In this document: piece by piece, positions 1 through 8,287 of the stretch | Numbering within the stretch: the first letter of the stretch is position 1 | Layout of the letters: each line of letters begins with the position of its first letter | Origin: an uncultured Nocardioides sp. | GTDB lineage: Bacteria; Actinomycetota; Actinomycetes; Propionibacteriales; Nocardioidaceae | Direction: 5' to 3' | Length of the DNA stretch: 64,000 bases | Assembly: GCF_947488025.1 (NCBI RefSeq) | Contig: NZ_CANKYS010000005.1 | Location: forward strand, 62,001-126,000 | The notes under the pieces: generated by a model | Databases searched by the model: none | Seen by the model: the letters and a program-made list of their open reading frames with translations, nothing else | Told to the model about the DNA's origin: nothing | Program-made: the position numbers and the translations under genes

Positions 1-741
1 GGCCCAGATCTGCTCGTCAGTCTTGCCTGCCGCCTTGCCCGCGCGCCAGACCGGTCCGGGGTCGACGGCCCGGGGCTGCCGGGCGGCGGTGGCGCGCCAG
101 TAGCCCATCACGTCGTAGTGGCTGGACGGCAGCCCGACCTCGCGCATGAGGTGCTTGCGGATCGCGCGCATCTGGGCGGACTCCCCCGCCATCCAGAAGT
201 AGCCCTCACCCTCGGGCCACTCGATGCCCTCGACGACCGTGGCCAGCGCGCTCTGCCCGGGCGCGGGTGGGGCCAGCCAGGTCACGTCGACGCCGGACGG
301 CAGGTAGCCGGTCAGGTCGTCGGGCACCTCCGCCATGACGTACGTCGTCAGGTCGGGGCGGGTCTCGGCGATGCGGGCCATCGCCGGCATGGCCGTCAGG
401 TCGCCGACCAGCAGGAGCCAGCGCGCCCCGGGCGGCGGCGCGAAGGACGCCTTGGGCTCGGTGACGGTGACGGTGTCGCCGACGCAGTCGCGCGTCGCCC
501 ACTCGGTGACCAGGCCGACGTCGTGGACCACGACGTCGAGGGTCAGCTCGCCGTCCCGGAAGGACCGCACGGTGTAGTAACGGCTCTGGAACTGGCCGGG
601 CACGACGAGGCCGACCCACTCGTCGGGGACGCCGGTCGAGGTGAAGCCGTCGAGGTCGTCGAGCACGAGGCGGACGAGGTGGTCCGAGAGCGGTTCGCGG
701 CGACGCACGGTCGCCTGGAACTGGGCTGCACGGGTGCTCAC
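1..741 (-). CDS. Siderophore-interacting protein (SIP/ViuB family), 3' end cut by window edge
   Basis: Likely an FAD/NAD(P)H-dependent cytoplasmic reductase that releases iron from imported ferric siderophores. The visible 247 codons show an N-terminal ferredoxin-reductase-like FAD domain with the RYYTVR flavin-binding motif and a C-terminal NAD-binding domain with the family-typical GYWR motif, then a stretch leading off the edge. The start is a GTG at 741, giving VSTRAAQF; the frame is open from there to base 1. It lies 20 bases downstream of the methyltransferase gene on the same strand, so it may be the last gene of that transcript. I see no siderophore synthesis or transport gene beside it. 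The family call is firm; the siderophore is unknown. Confidence 0.85.
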   Translation of the reverse strand, partial: MSTRAAQFQATVRRREPLSDHLVRLVLDDLDGFTSTGVPDEWVGLVVPGQFQSRYYTVRSFRDGELTLDVVVHDVGLVTEWATRDCVGDTVTVTEPKASFAPPPGARWLLLVGDLTAMPAMARIAETRPDLTTYVMAEVPDDLTGYLPSGVDVTWLAPPAPGQSALATVVEGIEWPEGEGYFWMAGESAQMRAIRKHLMREVGLPSSHYDVMGYWRATAARQPRAVDPGPVWRAGKAAGKTDEQIWA

Positions 742-761
742 CCGTCGAGGCTATCGGTGGC

Positions 762-2069
762 TCACCAGTCGGGACGCATCGGGAAGTCGGAACGGCCGTC
801 GTCGTGGTTGCGGGTCGCGAGCACCTGGTGCAGCTCGACCTCGTCGCGCTCGAATCCGACGCGCGAGCCGGCGATGTAGAGCCCCCACACCCGCGCGGTC
901 CCCTCGCCGACCTCGGCCACGCACTCGTCCCAGTGCTCGACCAGGTTGCGGTTCCAGTCGCGCAACGTGGCGGCGTAGTGCAGGCGCAGGTTCTCGCTGT
1001 GCTGCACCTCGAGGTCCTGGTCCTGCGCGGCGCCGATGATCGTGCCCGAGCCGGTGAGCTCCCCGTCGGGGAAGACGTAGCGGTCGATGAAGTGCCCCGT
1101 CTCCTGGCGCCGGTTGTGCCGCCGGGTGATGGAGTGGTTGAGCAGGCGACCGCCCGGCCTGAGCCGGTCGCGGAGGTGGCGGAAGTAGGCGGGGTAGTTG
1201 CGCACACCGATGTGCTCGGTGAGCCCGATCGAGCTGACGGCGTCGAAGCCGGACTCCGAGACGTCGCGGTAGTCGAGGTGGCGCACCTCGGCGAGGTGGG
1301 CGAGTCCCTCGCGCTCGATCGCCTCCGTGGCCCACTGGGCCTGCTCGAGCGACAGCGTCACGCCCAGCGCGCGTACGCCGTGCTCCCGGGCGGCGTGGCG
1401 CACCATCGTGCCCCAGCCGCAGCCGACGTCGAGCAGCCGCTGACCGGGGCGGAGGTCGAGCTTGCGGCACACCAGGTCGAACTTCGCGGCCTGGGCCTCC
1501 TCGAGCGTCAGGTCCGGGGCCTCGTAGAGCGCACAGGTGTAGGCCATCGACGGCCCGAGCACCAGCTCGTAGAACCGGTTGGACACGTCGTAGTGGTGGG
1601 AGATGACCTCGGCGTCGCGCGTCATCGAGTGCCGCAGTCCCTCCATCGCGCGCCGCCAGCGGGGCAGGTGCTCCTGGGGCGGCGGGGCGGGTGGGCGCAG
1701 GTGGGAGAGCCCGAGGCTGCGGGCGATGTTCACCACCTCGGACGGCGCCGGCACGCGGAACTTCGTGTGGTCCTTCAGCAGCACGAGGGCGTCGTAGGGG
1801 TCGCCGGGGTGGACCCCCGACAGGCTGAGGTCGCCGCGGACGTAGGCGCGCACCATGCCGAGGTCGCCGGGAGCCGTCATCAGGTAGGCGAGCCCGCGCG
1901 CGTTGTGCAGCTGCATCCCCACGGGCGCGTCGGGAGGGCCTGCGCTGCTGCCGTCGTAGGCCGAGAAGTGCAGCGGCAGTCCGCCCCTCACCAGCGAGTC
2001 CATCGCGGCGCCGATCGTCAGGCGTGCTGCCGCGCCGCGGCCGGAGCCGGGGTCCGTGTGGAGGGTCAT
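762..2069 (-). CDS. tmsB: SAM-dependent fatty acyl methyltransferase, CFA-synthase family (TmsB-like)
   Basis: A 435-residue member of the cyclopropane fatty acyl phospholipid synthase family. The SAM-binding motif LLDVGCGWG lies near residues 212-220, and YTCALYE near 177-183 is the conserved family segment before it. Known TmsB enzymes methylenate the C10 position of oleoyl chains, and the partner TmsA reduces the product to 10-methylstearate (tuberculostearate). The call rests on the partner: the upstream FAD oxidoreductase overlaps this gene by four bases (ATGA at 2066-2069), so the two are translationally coupled. The frame stays open far upstream through the oxidoreductase, but ATG 2069 gives a normal family length. 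A plain cyclopropane synthase is the alternative. Confidence 0.8.
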   Translation of the reverse strand: MTLHTDPGSGRGAAARLTIGAAMDSLVRGGLPLHFSAYDGSSAGPPDAPVGMQLHNARGLAYLMTAPGDLGMVRAYVRGDLSLSGVHPGDPYDALVLLKDHTKFRVPAPSEVVNIARSLGLSHLRPPAPPPQEHLPRWRRAMEGLRHSMTRDAEVISHHYDVSNRFYELVLGPSMAYTCALYEAPDLTLEEAQAAKFDLVCRKLDLRPGQRLLDVGCGWGTMVRHAAREHGVRALGVTLSLEQAQWATEAIEREGLAHLAEVRHLDYRDVSESGFDAVSSIGLTEHIGVRNYPAYFRHLRDRLRPGGRLLNHSITRRHNRRQETGHFIDRYVFPDGELTGSGTIIGAAQDQDLEVQHSENLRLHYAATLRDWNRNLVEHWDECVAEVGEGTARVWGLYIAGSRVGFERDEVELHQVLATRNHDDGRSDFPMRPDW

Positions 2070-3439
2070 CGTCGTTGCACCACCTTGTCGTAGAGGGACG
2101 TCAGCCGGTCGCCGGGGTCGTGGGCGGCCTTGACCCGCGCCAGGTGGGGGCCGCCGTAGAGCCGGTCGAACTCGTCGGGCGCGTAGAAGGCCTCCGAGTA
2201 GAGGCTCTTGTGTCCGCCGAGCTCGGACACCTTGGCCTCGATCGCGCGGTTGCGCGGCGACGTGGGTGCGTCCGGGCCGACGTTGACGATGCCCCAGAAC
2301 CCGACGTTGACGTAGGTCGTCGCGGCGCTGAGCGGGTAGCCGGGCCACCGCCGGTCGCCGGGCGCGTCCCCCGCGCGGCGCAGCCGCAGTGGGCACAGCC
2401 ACACCGGGCGCATGCCGACCTCGCGGTCGAACCAGGCCAGGAACTCCGGCATCCGCTCGACGGGCACCTCGACGTCCTGCACGACGCGCTCGCCCTGCGG
2501 GCGGCCGGCGCGGCGGTCGAGCCGGTCCGCGACGCCGAGGCGGCGGTCGAGGGCGACGAGCTTCCAGTAGACGTCGGAGCGACGCAGCCGTCGCGGCCAG
2601 ATCCTCCGGACGAGGGGGTGCTGGGCCCCGAAGGCCCGCGAGCACCAGAACCAGTCGGTGTCCCAGCGCCAGAGGTAGTCGTGCATCGTGAGCCGGTCGG
2701 TGGCACGCTGCTGCAGCGAGCGGTAGAAGACCTGCTGCCCGGTGTAGTCGCTGGTCGGGCCCGGCTCGTCGGTCCAGCGGGCCAGCGTGAGGTAGAGCTC
2801 GTCGGGCGCGAAGGCGACGCCGTCCACCGCGTCGACCCGCTCCCCCGACCAGGACCGCTCCTCGACCACGCGGGTGACGGCCTCGGCGAGCGCGGCGGCG
2901 TCGGGGAGGCGGACGTGGCGGAGGGCGACGTACGACGGCACCTGCTCGAGCTCGATGCGCAGCCGGGTGGCGTAGCCGAGCGAGCCGTAGGAGTTGGGGA
3001 AGGCGTCGAAGAGGTCGTCGCCCGGTTTGGTCGTGACGATCTCGCCGGCCCCGGTGAGCACATCCATCTCGAGCACGGACTCGTGCGGCAGGCCGTTGCG
3101 GAAGCTGGTCGACTCGATGCCGAGCCCGCTGACCGCGCCGCCGAGCGTGATCGTCCTGAGCTGCGGCACGACGAGCGGGATCCGCCCGTGCGCGAGCGTC
3201 ACCTCGACGAGGTGCTCGTAGGTGCACATCCCCTGCACCTCTGCGACGTCGCCGTCGACCTCGATGACGCCCGTCAGCCCGGAGACGTCGAGGCCGGCCG
3301 CGGAGGCCGCGCGGCCACGGAAGAGGTTGCTGGTGCGCTTGGCCAGCCGCACGGGGGCGTCGGCAGGTAGGGCGGCGTAGGACTCCCTGAGCCGTGCCTC
3401 CCCGACAGCATGCTGCTCTCGACCGACAGTCGTGCGCAC
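2066..3439 (-). CDS. tmsA: FAD-binding oxidoreductase (TmsA-like), 10-methyl fatty acid synthesis
   Basis: A 457-residue flavoprotein of the PCMH-type FAD-binding family. The flavin-binding loop runs from about residue 90 to 112 (PQLRTITLGGAVSGLGIES), and the C-terminal part resembles the DUMPY/DIMINUTO-like oxidases. In known tms operons the equivalent protein uses NADPH to reduce the 10-methylene fatty acyl intermediate made by TmsB, giving branched membrane lipids. The start is GTG 3439. It directly precedes and overlaps the CFA-like methyltransferase. I do not see the third gene, tmsC, in this window. The pair sits where era normally follows the CBS-protein/cytidine-deaminase-like block in actinobacteria. 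Confidence 0.78.
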   Translation of the reverse strand: MRTTVGREQHAVGEARLRESYAALPADAPVRLAKRTSNLFRGRAASAAGLDVSGLTGVIEVDGDVAEVQGMCTYEHLVEVTLAHGRIPLVVPQLRTITLGGAVSGLGIESTSFRNGLPHESVLEMDVLTGAGEIVTTKPGDDLFDAFPNSYGSLGYATRLRIELEQVPSYVALRHVRLPDAAALAEAVTRVVEERSWSGERVDAVDGVAFAPDELYLTLARWTDEPGPTSDYTGQQVFYRSLQQRATDRLTMHDYLWRWDTDWFWCSRAFGAQHPLVRRIWPRRLRRSDVYWKLVALDRRLGVADRLDRRAGRPQGERVVQDVEVPVERMPEFLAWFDREVGMRPVWLCPLRLRRAGDAPGDRRWPGYPLSAATTYVNVGFWGIVNVGPDAPTSPRNRAIEAKVSELGGHKSLYSEAFYAPDEFDRLYGGPHLARVKAAHDPGDRLTSLYDKVVQRR

Positions 3440-3499
3440 CCCTCCACGCTAGCGATCCCGGCCCGCGCGCGCGAGCACATCACTGGACCAGTGGCGCCG

Positions 3500-3847
3500 T
3501 CAGGTCGTGGTCGAGCGGGTGATCGTGCCGCGCTGGTCGCCGACGTGCACCGGCACGCCGGATCCGGCGAAGTCGTGCACCGCGTCGAGGACGGGCTCGG
3601 TGTCGGTGAGCACCACGGCTGCCTCGAGGCCGGCCGAACCGGACGAGACGGCCATGGCCACGCACACCTCGAGCGCGGACAGGTCGAGGTGCGCCAGGCG
3701 CACGCTGGCGGCGGCGTAGGTGCGTCCGTCGAGGTCGCGCACCGCCGCCCCCTCGTCGGCGCGGGCGCGGGCGCGGGTCGCGCGGGCCAGGGTGACCAGC
3801 TTGGCGTCCTCGGCGCTGGGGCCGGCAGCGTCGTCGTGGGTGCTCAT
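3500..3847 (-). CDS. Cytidine deaminase-like protein lacking catalytic zinc motifs
   Basis: A 115-residue protein. Its segment with AAVRDLDGRTYAAASVRLAH followed by LSALEVCVAMAVSSG aligns by pattern with the first half of the cytidine deaminase fold. The zinc ligands are missing: SALEVCV stands where the HAE motif should be, and there is no PCxxC. It is therefore unlikely to deaminate cytidine. Such degenerate proteins commonly sit directly after the CBS/CorC protein in actinobacteria, as here, nine bases downstream of it. The role is unknown; I infer a nucleoside-binding or structural part linked to RNA maturation genes. ATG 3847 is the only good start. Confidence 0.6.
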   Translation of the reverse strand: MSTHDDAAGPSAEDAKLVTLARATRARARADEGAAVRDLDGRTYAAASVRLAHLDLSALEVCVAMAVSSGSAGLEAAVVLTDTEPVLDAVHDFAGSGVPVHVGDQRGTITRSTTT

Positions 3848-3856
3848 GCGAGAACC

Positions 3857-5155
3857 CTAGAGCGGGTCGTCGTGGGACTCGTCGGACGCCGGGTCGAGCA
3901 CCGTCACCAGCACGGTCCCGATCTTGTTGCGGCGCCCGGTGGCGCGCTCGGCCTCCAGCCGCAGGCCGTGGCACTCCACGACGGAGCTGGGGATCGGGAC
4001 CTTGCCGAGGTGCTTGGCCATCAGCCCGCCGACGCTGTCCACGTCGTCGTCCTCGACGTCGAAGCCCACCAGCTCGTCGAGGTCGTCGACCGGGTAGCGC
4101 GAGGACACCCGGATGGCGCCGCCGTCGAGGTGCTCGACCTCGACCTCCTCGGCGTCGTACTCGTCGGTGATCTCGCCGACGATCTCCTCCAGGACGTCCT
4201 CGATCGTCACCAACCCGGCGGTGCCGCCGTACTCGTCGACCACCACCGCGATGTGCTGGCGTCGGGCCTGCAGCTCGGTGAGCAGGGCGTCGACCGGCTT
4301 GGAGTCGGGGACGTAGTGCACCGGGCGCATCACCTCGTCGACGCGCTGGGTGAACTCGACGTCGGGGGCCTCGAAGTCGCGGCGCACGATGTCCTTGAGG
4401 TAGGCCATGCCGACGATGTCGTCGAGGTTCTCGTCGATCACCGGGATCCGGGAGTAGCCGCTGCGCAGGAAGAGCGACAGCGTCTGGCGCAGGTTCTTGT
4501 GGCGCTCGACGTAGACGACGTCGGGGCGCGGGACCATCACCTCGCGGGTGATCGTGTCGCCGAGCTCGAAGACCGAGTGGATCATCCGGCGCTCACCGGA
4601 CTCGATGATCGCGCCCGCCTCGGCCATGTCGACGAGCTCGCGCAGCTCGGTCTCGGTGGAGAACGGGCCCTCGCTGAAGCCCTTGCCGGGCGTGATGGCG
4701 TTGCCGAGGAGGATGAGCAGCGCGGGGATCGGGCCGAGGACGGTCGTGACGAGGGAGATCGGGCCGGCCGACGCCAGCGCCACGCGTACGTCGTGCTGGC
4801 GGCCGATGGTGCGTGGCGCGACGCCGATCACGACGAACGACACCACCAGCATCACGCCGATGGTGGTCAGGAACGTCGGGACGGGCGAGCCCTGGTAGGC
4901 GTCGCGCGCCCACGTGGCGACCAGCACGATCGCGCTGATCTCGCACAGCAGGCGCATCAGGAGGGCGGTGTTGAGGTAGCGCGCGGGGTCGTCGAGCAGC
5001 TTCACCAGTCGCGCCGCTCCTGGGCGGCCCTCCGCCTTCAGCTCCTCCGCGCGGGCACGCGAGAAGCCACCCAGGGCGGCGTCGGCGGCCGAGAAGAGGC
5101 CGGCCAGGACGACCAGCAGAGCGGCTGAGCCGAGCTGCCAGATGTCAGCGGTCAT
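3857..5155 (-). CDS. CBS-domain membrane protein, hemolysin C/CorC family
   Basis: A 432-residue membrane protein. The order is an N-terminal DUF21 (CNNM) transmembrane domain (about residues 1-180), a tandem CBS pair (about 200-325, including [17 protein letters not shown] and [17 protein letters not shown]) and a C-terminal CorC_HlyC domain (about 335-425). Family members act in magnesium or cobalt efflux and cation homeostasis; the haemolysin name is historical. It begins one base after the ybeY stop, so it is in the same operon as phoH and ybeY. No direct metal regulation is visible in the sequence. Confidence 0.92.
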   Translation of the reverse strand: MTADIWQLGSAALLVVLAGLFSAADAALGGFSRARAEELKAEGRPGAARLVKLLDDPARYLNTALLMRLLCEISAIVLVATWARDAYQGSPVPTFLTTIGVMLVVSFVVIGVAPRTIGRQHDVRVALASAGPISLVTTVLGPIPALLILLGNAITPGKGFSEGPFSTETELRELVDMAEAGAIIESGERRMIHSVFELGDTITREVMVPRPDVVYVERHKNLRQTLSLFLRSGYSRIPVIDENLDDIVGMAYLKDIVRRDFEAPDVEFTQRVDEVMRPVHYVPDSKPVDALLTELQARRQHIAVVVDEYGGTAGLVTIEDVLEEIVGEITDEYDAEEVEVEHLDGGAIRVSSRYPVDDLDELVGFDVEDDDVDSVGGLMAKHLGKVPIPSSVVECHGLRLEAERATGRRNKIGTVLVTVLDPASDESHDDPL

Positions 5156-5156
5156 G

Positions 5157-5618
5157 TCAGGCGGGACCGGCGTCGGCGCGCCACTTGTCGAGCAGCTCGC
5201 CCTGCAGCCCGAACATCACCGCGTGCTCCTCCGGCTCGGCGTGGTCGTACCCGAGGAGGTGGAGGATGCCGTGGACGGTCAGCAGGTCGATCTCGGCCTC
5301 CCGTCCGTGCCCGGCCTCCTCACCCTGCCGCTCGGCGACCGACGGGGCCAGCACGAGGTCGCCGAGGACGCCCTCCTCGGGCTCCTCGTTGACCTTGCCG
5401 GGACGGAGCTCGTCCATCGGGAAGGCGAGCACGTCGGTGGGGCCGTCCTTCTCCATCCACTGGCCGTTGAGCTCGGCGATGGTGTCCTCGTCGACGGCCT
5501 TGATGCACAGCTCGGCCTGCGGGTGGACGCGCATCTGCTCCATCACGAAGCGCGCGAGCCGGGAGAGACGGCGTACGTCGAGCTCGTGGCCCGACTCGTT
5601 GAGGACCTCGATGCTCAT
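5157..5618 (-). CDS. ybeY: Endoribonuclease YbeY, rRNA maturation factor
   Basis: A 153-residue zinc-dependent endoribonuclease needed for 16S rRNA 3' end maturation and ribosome quality control. The diagnostic HxxxHxxxxxH metal site is intact: HGILHLLGYDH, with His116, His120 and His126. The TDVLAFPM segment near residue 61 is also typical. The start ATG 5618 overlaps the phoH stop by four bases (5615-5618), so it is coupled to phoH, as in most actinobacteria. Confidence 0.97.
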   Translation of the reverse strand: MSIEVLNESGHELDVRRLSRLARFVMEQMRVHPQAELCIKAVDEDTIAELNGQWMEKDGPTDVLAFPMDELRPGKVNEEPEEGVLGDLVLAPSVAERQGEEAGHGREAEIDLLTVHGILHLLGYDHAEPEEHAVMFGLQGELLDKWRADAGPA

Positions 5619-6646
5619 CGCGGGCTCCGGGGGCCGCTGCTCTTCGGGCGGGCGGCCTCGGCCTCGGCGTCGAAGACGTCGTAGGCCTCCACGATCCGAC
5701 CGACGAGTCGGTGGCGCACGACGTCGGTGCCGGTGAGCCGGCAGAACGTGATGTCGTCGACGCCGTCGAGGATGCCCTCCACGACGCGGAGGCCCGACTT
5801 GGTGCCCGACGGCAGGTCGACCTGGCTGGTGTCGCCGGTGACGACGATGCGCGAGCCGAAGCCGAGGCGGGTGAGGAACATCTTCATCTGCTCCGGCGTG
5901 GTGTTCTGCGCCTCGTCGAGGATGATGAAGGAGTCGTTGAGCGAGCGGCCGCGCAGGAACGCCAGCGGGGCGACCTCGATCGTGCCGGCGGCCAGCAGCT
6001 TGGGGATCGTGTCGGGGTCGACCATGTCGTGCAGCGCGTCGTAGAGCGGGCGCAGGTAGGGGTCGATCTTCTCGCTGAGCGTCCCGGGCAGGAAGCCGAG
6101 CCGCTCCCCCGCCTCGACGGCCGGACGGCTCAGGATGATCCGGTTGACCTCCTTGGCCTGGAGGGCCTGCACGGCCTTCGCCATGGCCAGGTAGGTCTTG
6201 CCGGTGCCGGCGGGGCCGATGCCGAAGGTGATCGTGCTCTTGTCGATCGACTCGACGTAGCGCTTCTGGTTGAGCGTCTTGGGCCGGATCGTGCGACCGC
6301 GGTTGGACAGGATGTTGAGGCTCAGCACGTCGGCCGGCCGCTCCTGCGTCTCGGTGCGCAGCATCTGCATGATCCGCTCGACCGTCTCGCCCGTGACGCC
6401 CTGACCGGTGCGGACCAGGCTCACGACCTCGTCGAGGAGGCGCTCTGCCATGGCGACCTCGGCCGACTCCCCGGAGAGCGTGATGCGGTTGCCGCGGACG
6501 TGGACGGTGGCGTCGAAGGCCCGCTCGATCAACCGGAGGTGCTCGTCGCCCGGGCCCAGGACGGAGACCATGTCGATGCTGTTGGGGACGACCACGGTGT
6601 GGGTCGGTCGAACCTCTGGGGTGCCTGGCTGGTTGGTGGCAGTCAT
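5615..6646 (-). CDS. phoH: PhoH family ATPase (PhoH-like)
   Basis: A 343-residue P-loop ATPase. An N-terminal KH-like region (about residues 15-80) precedes the ATPase domain, with Walker A GPAGTGKT at about 144-151 and Walker B FIILDEAQN near 245. PhoH proteins are thought to remodel RNA together with YbeY, and the coupled gene pair here supports that. I chose ATG 6646 (MTATNQPG) rather than an upstream in-frame start because the extra 16 residues are arginine/proline-rich and not family-like. First gene of the phoH-ybeY-CBS-deaminase-like run. Confidence 0.95.
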   Translation of the reverse strand: MTATNQPGTPEVRPTHTVVVPNSIDMVSVLGPGDEHLRLIERAFDATVHVRGNRITLSGESAEVAMAERLLDEVVSLVRTGQGVTGETVERIMQMLRTETQERPADVLSLNILSNRGRTIRPKTLNQKRYVESIDKSTITFGIGPAGTGKTYLAMAKAVQALQAKEVNRIILSRPAVEAGERLGFLPGTLSEKIDPYLRPLYDALHDMVDPDTIPKLLAAGTIEVAPLAFLRGRSLNDSFIILDEAQNTTPEQMKMFLTRLGFGSRIVVTGDTSQVDLPSGTKSGLRVVEGILDGVDDITFCRLTGTDVVRHRLVGRIVEAYDVFDAEAEAARPKSSGPRSPR

Positions 6647-6742
6647 GGATGCCCGTGGGGGCGGCCTTCCGGGTCGGTGGCAGAGCCCCTCCATGCTACC
6701 GAGCGCACGGCGAGCGGCCCACCTGAGAGCGCGGAGGCCGGA

Positions 6743-6853
6743 TCAGGGGCGGGTGACCTGCAGCATCCCGAAGCACATCTCGTCGGTCGGTGTCGGCAGC
6801 ACCATGGTGCTCAGCGCCTGGAGGCAAGGGCGGTGCGGGTCATGGTGATCGGC
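6743..6853 (-). pseudogene. Possible degraded C-terminal fragment of a copper type II monooxygenase
   Basis: Directly after the HIT stop codon the same frame stays open for 36 codons and ends at TGA 6743. The peptide contains PTPTDEMCFGMLQVTRP, whose DEMC core matches the CuM methionine-ligand region of peptidylglycine/dopamine beta-monooxygenase C-terminal domains. An ATG at 6805 could start a 20-residue peptide, but I see no convincing ribosome site. I read this as a relic of a larger gene. A chance match or an unrecognised micropeptide remain possible. Confidence 0.3.
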
Positions 6854-7207
6854 TCAGACCAGCGTCTCGGTCATGCGGGACGAGCCGCCGAGCACGTGGA
6901 GGTGGGTGTGGAACACCGTCTGCCCGGCGCCCGCGCCGGTGTTCGCGATGAGCCGGTAGTCGTCGTTGCCCGACGCCTTCGCCACCTCGTCCGCTAGCGA
7001 GACCAGGTGGCCGACGGAGGCCGGGTCCGCGGCCGCGGACGCGGCGGCGTTGTCGTGGTGGTCCGCCGAGATGACCAGCGCGTGGAACGGCGCCTGCGGG
7101 TTGAGGTCCTTGATCGAGACGGCGTGGTCGTTGCGGCCGAGCACGTCGGCCGGGACCTCGCCGGCGACGATCTTGCAGAAGATGCAGTCGGGCGCCGTCT
7201 CGCTCAT
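6854..7207 (-). CDS. HIT (histidine triad) nucleotide-binding protein
   Basis: A 117-residue HINT-type purine nucleoside phosphoramidase. The histidine triad is intact as HTHLHVL (His100, His102, His104), and the N-terminal CIFCKI motif (Cys8, Cys11) is present. It is a small soluble protein that hydrolyses AMP-lysine or aminoacyl-adenylates; the physiological substrate is unknown. Its start ATG 7207 lies about 70 bases from the divergent lipoprotein gene, so the two share a promoter region. It neighbours rsmE and dnaJ as in many actinobacteria. Confidence 0.95.
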   Translation of the reverse strand: MSETAPDCIFCKIVAGEVPADVLGRNDHAVSIKDLNPQAPFHALVISADHHDNAAASAAADPASVGHLVSLADEVAKASGNDDYRLIANTGAGAGQTVFHTHLHVLGGSSRMTETLV

Positions 7208-7275
7208 GGGCCAAGCCTAGGCTCTGGCGACGCGGCGTGGGACCGGAAGCGGCGCCCACGCGTCCCACTACCGTG

Positions 7276-8277
7276 ATGAGCATGACCTTCCCCACCACCC
7301 CTCGACCGGCTTGGCCCCACGCCGTACGACGCTGGGCGGGCGCCGCCGCGGTCGTCGTGGCGAGCAGCCTGGCCCTCGCCGGGTGCAGTGACGACACGGC
7401 GCCGGTCTCCGACGGGACGGGCACGGCGACCGAGGACACGCAGCCCTCCGGCGAGGCCTCTCCGCCCGAGTCCCCGTCCGAGTCCCCGGCCGAGTCACCC
7501 ACCGAGTCACCGTCGGAGCCGTCGGAGTCGCCCTCGGAGCCGCCGGTCGCGTCCGGCACCGCGGTCCCCGTCTACTTCGCCGGCGACGGCCCCGGCGGCC
7601 GGCCCGTCCTGTTCCGCGAGTTCCAGCGCGTCGAGGGCGACCCGCTGACCGAGGCGGCCCGCCTGGTCGCCGGCGGCGGGCAGCCCGTCGACCCCGACTA
7701 CCGCACGCTCTGGCCCGGGGTCGAGATCGCCTCGGTGCAGGCGACCGACGGGGTGCTCCTGGTGGAGATCCCGTCCGATGGCTTCACCGACCGGCCGGAC
7801 GGGATGACGAGGCGCGACGCCAAGCTCGCCGTCCAGCAGCTCGTCCGCACGCTCCAGGGCGTGCAGCAGGAGCGCGTGCCGGTGCAGGTGCAGCGCGAGG
7901 GCAGCGCCCCGCTCTTCGGGCTGCCGACCGACACGCCGTTCGAGGCGGCTCCCGTGCTGCGCACGCTCAACCTGGTCAACATCACGTCCCCCGCCGAGGG
8001 CGACACGGTCTCGGGCGACACCGTGACCGTGACCGGTGTTGCCAACTCCTTCGAGGCCAGCGGGCCGTGCCGGCTGCTCAGGGACGGCGAGGAGGTCGCG
8101 CTCGAGGGCTACCAGTCCGAGGGCTGGATGGAGGACCGGCTCTTCCCGTTCGAGGTCGAGCTGCCTCTCGACGGCGTGAGCGGCGAGGTCGTGGTGCAGT
8201 GCGAGACCGACGACCCCTCCGGCGGCGCGGAGGGCAACGGCCCGGCGATCGACACCAAGACGATCACGGTGCAGTAG
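7276..8277 (+). CDS. GerMN-domain lipoprotein with Gmad2 Ig-like domain
   Basis: A 333-residue exported lipoprotein. The signal peptide ends in a lipobox (LALAGC, lipid-modified Cys37). Next comes a disordered Pro/Ser/Glu linker built of short SPSE-type repeats (about residues 50-85), a GerMN domain (about 92-210) and a C-terminal Gmad2 immunoglobulin-like domain. These domains were named from spore germination and sporulation proteins, but in non-sporulating actinobacteria they occur in cell-envelope lipoproteins, for example LpqB-like ones. The start is ATG 7276; ATG 7282 is also possible. It ends ten bases before the convergent rsmE with no hairpin between them. The exact role is unknown. 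Confidence 0.88.
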   Translation: MSMTFPTTPRPAWPHAVRRWAGAAAVVVASSLALAGCSDDTAPVSDGTGTATEDTQPSGEASPPESPSESPAESPTESPSEPSESPSEPPVASGTAVPVYFAGDGPGGRPVLFREFQRVEGDPLTEAARLVAGGGQPVDPDYRTLWPGVEIASVQATDGVLLVEIPSDGFTDRPDGMTRRDAKLAVQQLVRTLQGVQQERVPVQVQREGSAPLFGLPTDTPFEAAPVLRTLNLVNITSPAEGDTVSGDTVTVTGVANSFEASGPCRLLRDGEEVALEGYQSEGWMEDRLFPFEVELPLDGVSGEVVVQCETDDPSGGAEGNGPAIDTKTITVQ

Positions 8278-8287
8278 CCGCGCAGGG

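Noticed and set aside
2070..3227. Long in-frame upstream extension of the methyltransferase gene
   Set aside because: It is antisense-free but out-of-frame translation of the FAD oxidoreductase, Arg/Pro-rich and without domain pattern; the ATG at 2069 gives the family length.
7440..7555. Repetitive tract that could suggest a CRISPR or tandem repeat array
   Set aside because: It encodes the SPSE linker of the lipoprotein; units are short, irregular and in frame, with no spacers.
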